Source of the DNA: Lenzites betulinus
Taxonomy: Eukaryota; Basidiomycota; Agaricomycetes; Polyporales; Polyporaceae
Reading direction: 5' to 3'
Assembly (NCBI GenBank): GCA_022264855.1
Contig: JABYQU010000033.1
Location: 1-64,000, forward strand
Length of the DNA stretch: 64,000 bases
In this document: positions 57,218 through 64,000 of the stretch, piece after piece
How the letters are laid out: each line of letters opens with the position of its first letter
Position numbering within the stretch: the first letter of the stretch is position 1
The notes under the pieces: generated by a model
The model's input: only the letters and a program-made list of their open reading frames with translations
Told to the model about the DNA's origin: nothing
Databases searched by the model: none
Made by a program: the position numbers and the translations under genes

Positions 57218-60200
57218 ATGCTCTCCCGCTCGGCCACCCGGGAGCCTCTCGCACACTACAACCAGCCCGGCATATCACCCTCGTCTTCGGACGAGAGCCA
57301 TCTCCGCCCCCTCCCGTTCCCTGTCATCTCGCGCGCATCCTCACGGGCTTCCACTGCGTCCTATAGCTCGACTGCCGCGCTCAACCCAAATCACGCGCCG
57401 AGGAAGAACCGCGAGTCCGTCGCGCAGAAGCTCTTTGGCTGGACGCGCCATGCGGAGACCCAGGCGAACCTCGAAGCCCAACATACGGACAAGCCCTGCG
57501 ACAAAGGCGGGGGCGCGCAGACCACTCGTCTCCGGCCATGGCACGGCTGGCGTCTGATAATTTTCGACTCGTGTAAGAATATTCTTGTCTATGAATACCA
57601 GGAGCTAACGAAGAACCGCAGGGTTGAACTTTCTCATCTTCCTCATCCCGGTCGCAGTCAGTGCTACAAACACATCCCGATGATTTGAATGCTCGTGGCG
57701 ACTGACTCGTATATGCCGCACAGGGAATTCTGAAGGCAACCACAGATAATTCCGAGACGTTGGTCTTCACTGGTGGGTTCCGTCTTGCCGCCCAGGGTAT
57801 CGAATAGCCCATTGATAGCGCCTCCACAGCATGCCTATTGGCTATGATCCCGCTTGTCAAGGTGGGTTGATTGGAGCCGTATGCGATGCCGACTTCCGAG
57901 TGTTGTGCGATAGCTGCGGAGGTCAAATCCGGCGTGGTATGCGAACGTGCACTCATCCAATGATTTTTGTAGCTGCATGATGTCGCCACAGGCGTGCTCT
58001 CACGCAGGATCGGAGGTAACAAGACCGGGTTGCTGAATTCCAGCATGGTGAGCGTCCGTGCATGACCGCCTTATGCTAACCGCTGATGTCTATGTATTGC
58101 AGAGTAACATGTGCGTTTTGTGTATTCAAAATTGCAGAACATCCACTGACTCGCGGTGCGCATCCCTCTCAGTGTCGAGATGGTCGTTGCGGTATGTGTA
58201 CTTGCAGCTCAGGAGACTCGCTCATACTCACGGAGCAACAGGTAATTGCACTGCGCAAGTGCGAGCTTCGAGTAGTGCAATCTTCACGTTCGTACATTTA
58301 TTTCTGTCGTCCTTGCTCATCTCTAACATTTACGACAGTCGTGGGCGCTATGCTCAGCAAGCTCCGTAAGTCATGTACGACCGCGCCGGCTGACATTGCT
58401 AAATGGCTCCATGACAGTACTCATCCTGGGCATGTGCTTTTTCGCGGGAGGTACCAGGTTCTCCGAACAGGGTTTTGATTCGAGTGGGTGTCATTTTGCC
58501 CTAGTACTTACTATGACCATTGACCTTGAACGCGCACGTTCCCAGCCGCTACCCAGATCCACTCCTCGCTACTCAGCATTAGCGTGGGAGCAGTCTTGCT
58601 ACCGGCCGCGTTCCACTTCGCGCTATCGTACAACACGGAAGATAGCGCAGAGGAGGCGGGTACGACACTGCGGGAGCAGAAGTCTGACATCCTGAGGATG
58701 AGCCACGGAGTAGGTCACTCTTTACCGAGCATCTATCGAAACACGGACTTACATTAGGTCAGGTCGCGATCGTTCTCCTGTTCAGTGAGTGCTGCTCGAT
58801 AAAAAGGCCGGAATAGCGCTTAAAACAATGGCCTATACACAGTATATGCGTCGTATCTCGTATTCCAGCTGTGGTCGCATACGCACCTGTACAAGGACAG
58901 CACACAGCCGAGCAGCAAGCTACCCGCGGCCGAGTCCGTTCGGTATGCGGCTACGCGTGTCCGCCAGAAGAGCAACAACCTGCGCGAGCATCTGGCGAGC
59001 AATCACCCTCTTCGCCGAATGCGCTCTGGGTCCTCGCTGCGCACTCTTCAGAGCATAGGGTACCCGAGGCCTTCCAAAGCGGCTCGAAGCTCGGAGAAGA
59101 TCACCTCTGTCCCTGAGGTCCCCGAAACCTCGATCGACGACGAGAACTCGGAGCGCGGTAGCACGGTTCGTCGAGGCCCATACATGCCGCGCGCGGTGAG
59201 TGAGGGGACCCGGGCAATGCTCGTGTCGCCCTTTGGGACGGCTTCGCAGGTCACACTCTCGAACCCTATAGCGCGTCCCGCGGAGTCTACGGTTCGCCTC
59301 GTCCCCGAGCACGAACGCACCCCTTTCCGGCGAGAGAACTCCGGATCCGGCTCAAGACATGCTTCCCGCTCTCCGAGCCCCTTGTCCCGCGTGGGCTCCG
59401 GAGAGGACTCCTCGTTCGACGATGAGGACGAGGGGTGGCGTCGGGCGCGCGAACGCGGCCGGTCACGCACCCCGATGAGCGAGGTGCTCTCGGCGTACTA
59501 CGAGGATGGAGGGAACTTCATCGAGTCCGAGGGGCGGTGGGCGTCCAATGACATGACGGACGTCGATATCGCGCAGCGGAATGGACCTGGGCCGTGGCAG
59601 CATGGGCGGGACGCTAGCATGCAGTCTTTGCAGTCGCGGGCGCTGCCGGCTAAGGAACAGGAAGAGTTAAGTTGGACGCTCACGATTTTCCTGCTTCTTT
59701 CTGTGACTGCGGTAAGTGTCGCTGTCTCTTCAAGGTGATGAACATTGTCTCTAAAACGGATTCTCAGCTGGTAGCCCTCAACGCGGAATGGCTGGTCGAC
59801 ACCATGGACCACCTGTCGCCGACTATCAGTAAGGAGTGGATTGGGTTGATCCTCCTGCCCACCGTCAGCTCCATCGCCGGTACGCTTCACACGTCGTGGA
59901 TATCGCTTGCCGCACTGATATGACCCTTCATCCCCTCTTAGAATGCGTTACCGCCGTCAATGTCTCCGTGCAGGACCAGCTCACGTTGAGTATTAGCGTC
60001 GCAGTCGGCTCGACCATCGTCCGTCATTTCCATTTCTCCTGAGACGTCAACTGAGATTGACCCTTGGTTCTACAGCAAACGGCGCTGTTCGTCATTCCGT
60101 CCATGGTCATCCTGGGGTGGATCACCGACAAGCCTCTTGCCCTCTTGTTTGATCCGTTCGAGTCTGTTGTACGTCCCCATACCATCAAATACCTCACTAT

Positions 60201-60463
60201 CGATATCTGACGTGATTCTCAGGTACTGTACATCTCTGTGCATACCATGGGGTACGTGGTCGCGGATGGCAAGTCCAACTGGCTGGAAGGCGTCATTCTC
60301 GTCTGTAAGTCATCTCAGCCCGCAAAATTCCCCTGCAGCGCTGACAGATATCTCGTATATAGGCCTTTACGTGGTGATCGCCGTCACGTTCTGGTTCTAC
60401 CCCGGCTCCAACTTCTCCTCCAACCTGGCCATCTGCACCGAGTCTCCCCCCATCGCGCTCTGA
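57218..60463 (+). CDS. VCX1: Vacuolar Ca2+/H+ exchanger (CAX family, VCX1-like)
   Basis: Eighteen exons: 57218-57572, 57622-57656, 57724-57772, 57830-57861, 57973-58047, 58103-58110 (8 nt), 58173-58191, 58242-58287, 58339-58365, 58418-58483, 58546-58709, 58763-58784, 58843-59711, 59768-59879, 59942-60018, 60076-60168, 60223-60304 and 60363-60463 (743 residues). Helices and signature segments: WLNFLIFLIPVAGIL, LLAMIPLVKLHDVATGVL, then GGNKTGLLNSSMSNIVEMVV and ALRKCELRVVQSSLVGAMLS (first alpha-repeat, with its glutamate). The second repeat is SIAECVTAVNVSVQDQLTLS with ISVAVGSTIQTALFVIP. The C-terminus VVIAVTFWFYPGSNF is the last helix. It exchanges cytosolic Ca2+ for vacuolar protons. A ~270-residue Ser/Arg-rich hydrophilic loop lies between the two halves, far longer than the acidic loop of yeast Vcx1. 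The Ser-rich leader of ~110 residues resembles the autoinhibitory N-tail of plant CAX. Confidence 0.93.
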
Positions 60464-61149
60464 GCGTCCGAGCACCACTGCCATCATCCCATCCCACTCT
60501 AGACTCTAGAGCACGCGCATATATACGTACAACCCCCGAAGACCTCTGCGAAGCCGCCCTGCACTACTAGAGTTCGGCGCAAAGGCGGACATGGACATGG
60601 ACCAACCATTCAGCTACATGCATATATCAGTACGACCCCCAAGTCCCGTCCACATCTTCCCCCCTACCATACTCCCGTCGTCCCGATACGGACCCACACC
60701 CCGCTAATCGCACGTTCTCTGCCCGTACATAGATTCCCCCCAAGTCGTTTTGTAGATATCCCGTGCTCGCCGAGACACTTTCCGCACATCCGTAGATAGA
60801 CACTTACATAGTCACACACATACGCATGGTCGTCGCGTGCGCACATCTATATCGTATACATGCAGCGCGAGCGCGCTTGCACCCCACGTAGAGCACGGAC
60901 TCTAGAGTTGTAGCATTAGAAGCCGGAATTGGATTTCGGACTGTACTTACTTACTTACATAGTACACACAAGTCATTATGACGCGAGATCGGAGGGATGC
61001 ATTTGGCGGGACTGTGCGCGGAGCGCATGCGTTACTGCTGGCGCTGCTCGGCGATGTGCTCCCGCAGCTCGGTGTGCGTATATCCTTCCATACAGTGTCA
61101 GTCTAAAGATACATTGGCGATTTACCGTATACAACATGTTCAACACGGC
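60464..61149. other. Convergent 3' intergenic region
   Basis: About 690 bp between converging genes, with short runs such as CTTACTTACTTAC near 60945. No gene seen. Confidence 0.5.
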
Positions 61150-63067
61150 TCAATCCTCTAGTAGAAACTCGTTGACGATATCCTTCATCTCCTCCTGCCC
61201 TACCCGCCTCGTCTGCACGATCTCCCCATGCACATGATCCGCGCCCTCAGACCCCTCCCTGCCTTCCGCCGCGCTCAATCGCACCTCCGCCCAGACCGGG
61301 AGAGCGACCGCGGGTGGGTCGCCAGTAGCAGAGGGAGCAGCGGTGGCGGGCCAGGGGGACGGGACGGGGCGCGCGCTCCTGCTTGTAAGGGTCGTGTGGC
61401 AGGCGTAGCACAAGTACGGCGTGAGGGATGGTTGAGCTGTCTCTGGGGGCTCTGCTAGGGGCTCTGGTGCTGGGGTGTCGGGAGACGAGGCGGGGTGGGA
61501 GCGGATAGATATGCGGGCTTTCCACTCTTGCACTCCGCGTTGAGCGGGGCTGAAAAGTGACAGGTCAAGTCAGAAGAGACATAAATGGGAAGAGTTGAGA
61601 GGGAATACGCACCGGCCGCAGAGGATACATTTGCCCGAAACCTCGCCTTTAGGGGCGAGTTTGCCGCACGTGCGGACGATAGTCGACACTGTCGAAGGGT
61701 AGTCTTTCTCCAAGCCCACGATGAAGTCTGTTGAGGGCGTGAGTTATGCCGCTTTCTACATGATAGCGCAGAAGGAACAGACCTTTGGTGAGGGTGCCAA
61801 TCCCTGGCCTGGCACCTGCCCAGCCCCACTTCTCCTTGCCCACGATGGGCACCCCCGCCCACCATGCGAACGCCGCGCATTCCTTCATCCCTACGTCTCT
61901 CAGAGGGCGCACGATGCGCACGATCCTCTTGGTCTTACGCGATTTCGTCGTGTCTGACTTCTGGGATGTATCGTCCGTAGGAAGTGCCTCCGGATCTGGA
62001 GTCCAGTCTTCCTGTGTCTCCTCACGGATGTTAAACCCAGCACCTTGAGCTACCCCGGAGATGAGGGAGACAGCCAGACTAGTCAAGGAAGTCCCGAGCA
62101 CCAAATGTGAAGAGCCTGTTTGCAGGGCGGTGTGTAGTAGAAGGACGCGGATAAGAGTTTGAACAGATGTGGTGACGGCGGTAGGCGTGGGTAGGGAGGA
62201 GAGGTATGCACGGAGGGCGTCGAGAGGGGCTGATGATGGGGATTCGAAGGACTTCAGGAACAACGCTGGGATGAGGGTTAGTCGGGTCCGTGTTACTGAG
62301 ATTACGAGAGGTATGTACCTTCATCTCTGAGGGTGACGCCAAGCTGTGGGGGATATGGCCTTCCGCCAATCTTTTCCCACCATGCGCGATCGAAGGCGTC
62401 CTGTATTCGGAGAGAGACGAAGTCGAGTTCATCGTAGCGCTTCACGGACTGTGCGATCTCTTCTGACCTATCCTTCATCTACTTCAGTGGCATAAGCAAC
62501 CATTCTCGCGCCATAATCAAACAGGACTTACCCCTGGGAAGGCATCACACACTTCGACATAGCACACAGTGACTTTCTTCCATACCCGCTCGTTTCGAGG
62601 ATGGTCTCTCCCTCCCTCCGCGGGCATGGTAGACTTGTCGAGAGCAACATAGCATCTATGCACAAGATCCAGAAGAGATGATGATCCGAGTCCTCCGGAG
62701 AAGCCGACAAGCAGGTTGCCTGTAGGCTTGAGTGCGGTCCGTCGGGGTCCGTCCGCCTTGGGGTTCACTGCCGGCTCCAGTGCACGGCGGAACCTGTGTA
62801 CGACAAGCGGAATGAAGCAGTCTCTGTGGCATATATCATGAGTAAGAGAACAGGAAGGGCACTCGTTGAAGGACAGACTTGCAGTAGACGGCGTGTCTTA
62901 TGACCAGGTTACCCGGGGCGGTCTTGCACTTTACGCAATTCTTCGTCTTATCGTACTTCTTGCGGCCTGGTGGGTTATCGGAATCAGCCCGAGCTCATGT
63001 GGACACTACACACATACGCACGCTCCATCAGCGCGTCCGCATCTGCGACGGGGTTTCCACAAGACAT
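61150..63067 (-). CDS. NCS2: Cytoplasmic tRNA 2-thiolation protein 2 (CTU2/NCS2)
   Basis: Minus exons 63067-63022, 62993-62879, 62823-62532, 62478-62319, 62265-61783, 61727-61613 and 61549-61150, 536 residues. The N-terminal zinc pairs are in NCVKCKTAPGNLVIRHAVYC and DCFIPLVVHRFRRALEP. The degenerate PP-loop is LVGFSGGLGSSSLLDLVHRC. Family blocks SHLVLGTSLTSLAVSLISGV and IVRIVRPLRDVGMKECAAFA, DFIVGLEKDYPSTVSTIVRT, and the C-terminal zinc cysteines GKCILCGR and YLCYACHTTL follow in order. With CTU1/NCS6 it forms the complex that thiolates U34 of cytosolic tRNAs for Lys, Glu and Gln, using sulfur from URM1. The first intron as modelled is only 28 nt (62994-63021), so the start is the weak point. 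Divergent from uridine kinase. Confidence 0.9.
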
Positions 63068-63260
63068 GGTGGTCGGCTGAGTAAACGGAGTGCGCGCGGA
63101 GGATTTGCTCGCAGTGCGCAGATCTCGATCTTGATCGACAGTAGGCGCTCACCGGTACCTTCAGCCACCGAAAGGATGCAGCGCGGCTGGAGGTCGTGCT
63201 ATCAGGACATCCACCATCTCCCCTCGGGTTCTCTCTTGTATCTTCTTGGGTTTCCTTGAT
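63068..63260. promoter_or_regulatory. Short divergent promoter CTU2 / uridine kinase
   Basis: 193 bp between the two start codons. No element recognised; function inferred from layout. Confidence 0.5.
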
Positions 63261-64000
63261 ATGCAAGGGGAAGACACTGTCGAAAAGAGCGCACAGGCGC
63301 AACTGCTCGAGGTCCCTGTGCCTGTGCGCCCTCCTCTCTCCAGGACTGTTACGAATACACTGGGTCTGGGGCGGTCAGAGGTCCTCCTTCAGGCGAAGAA
63401 GAACACCATCCTCACGTCTCACGGACGACCACCATGGTATGGGGAGGAAGGAAACCATCTGTCTGACGCGTTTGTCATAGGTATCGCCGGTGAGTAACAT
63501 TGAATTTCGCTCTTTCCCACACATCTAAATGCAGGACGCGCACACCCGCAGGTGGTTCTGCGAGCGGAAAAGTTGTTTGCACACCTTGTGCACGACGTGA
63601 ACCTATTTTTACACCAACATCAGACCCATGTCGCGAGACGCATCGTTCAAGCACTTGGATCCATCCCTACTGTGGTCATTCTATCGCAGGTCAGATGAGT
63701 TCTGGGAGCATTGCTAGTAACGAGTCTAATGCCTCTACAGGATAGTTTCTACCGACGGCACTCTCCAGAAGATTTGAAACTCGCGTTTGCGAACCGGTAT
63801 GATTTTGATCACCCAGGTAAGTGTTGGCGGAATAAGCTCGGCACATGTCTCATATTCACTCGCGTGACACCAGATGCCATCGACATGCCACTGTTTGCTT
63901 CGGTATGTCATTCGTGTATTGCCCTTGGCGATTAAAGAGTACTAACAACTGAGACGTAACACCCTAGTGTCTCGCAGACTTGAAGGCGGGGAAGCAGACC
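63261..64000 (+). CDS. URK1: Uridine kinase, 5' part (cut by window edge)
   Basis: Exons 63261-63489, 63552-63571 (20 nt), 63624-63689, 63741-63816, 63874-63902 and 63968->64000. The joined protein reads DAFVIGIAGGSASGK then THVARRIVQALGSIPTVVIL: the Walker A loop of uridine/cytidine kinases (GGSASGKT) with its following helix. It continues SQDSFYRRHSPEDLKLAF, ANRYDFDHPDAIDMPLFA and CLADLKAGKQT. The DSFY and YDFDHPDA segments bind uridine and Mg-ATP. It phosphorylates uridine and cytidine in pyrimidine salvage. Fungal enzymes often carry a C-terminal UPRT-like domain, which would lie beyond the edge. I start at the ATG at 63261 because the frame further up opens only with TTG. Confidence 0.93.

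Overview
The window is nuclear DNA from a filamentous basidiomycete, most likely an Agaricomycete. The genes are broken by many 45-75 nt introns with GT(R)AGT/GTACGT donors and YAG acceptors. Coding DNA is GC-rich. Several families typical of mushroom-forming fungi are present: DUF6534, DUF6593, cerato-platanin, a secreted GPI-anchored family, and an RecQ-type helicase with a low-complexity tail. All exon models below were built by eye, joining frames and checking phase. Totals divide by three in every complete model.

Layout, left to right. 1-2431: 3' part of a RecQ-like helicase. 2753-6426: a large Ser/Pro-rich protein of unknown function. 7466-9592 (-): a CS-domain protein with a tail anchor. 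It is divergent from thiamine pyrophosphokinase (9770-10846 +), which is followed by the small MoaD-like molybdopterin synthase subunit (11183-11582 +) and a metallo-beta-lactamase-fold hydrolase (11903-12971 +). Then come three minus-strand nuclear genes: CCDC174-like (13011-14496), SDS22 (15266-16862) and a PAS/GATA-finger regulator (18204-20894). Plus-strand genes resume with an ankyrin protein (22364-23315) and PRMT5 (23663-26714). These are followed by a GPI-anchored secreted protein (27128-28165), a 1,516-residue Glu/Ala/Pro/Val-rich protein ending in a CVIM prenylation box (28605-33491), and cerato-platanin (34310-34867).

35-41 kb is gene-poor. It holds an intron-containing tRNA-Tyr, a 372-bp inverted-repeat element, a DUF6593 gene (36434-37155) and 4.2 kb of moderate-GC DNA without a convincing gene. 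From 41 to 64 kb the genes are an OMA1-like M48 peptidase (-), a 731-bp hAT-like non-autonomous transposon with intact 8-bp target duplication, SVF1 (-), a 20-exon DUF6534 membrane protein (-), a tandemly duplicated secreted protein (-), COX4/COX5B (-), a VCX1-type Ca2+/H+ exchanger (+), CTU2/NCS2 (-) and the 5' part of uridine kinase (+, cut by the right edge).

Most genes are unrelated housekeeping functions. There is no biosynthetic cluster. Three head-to-head pairs (CS-domain/TPK, COX4/VCX1, CTU2/uridine kinase) share short intergenic promoters. The most unusual items are the CaaX protein with five copies of a W-x-PSYSV motif, the hAT-like element, the extreme micro-exons (8-19 nt), and the exon-plus-intron tandem duplication in the secreted protein.
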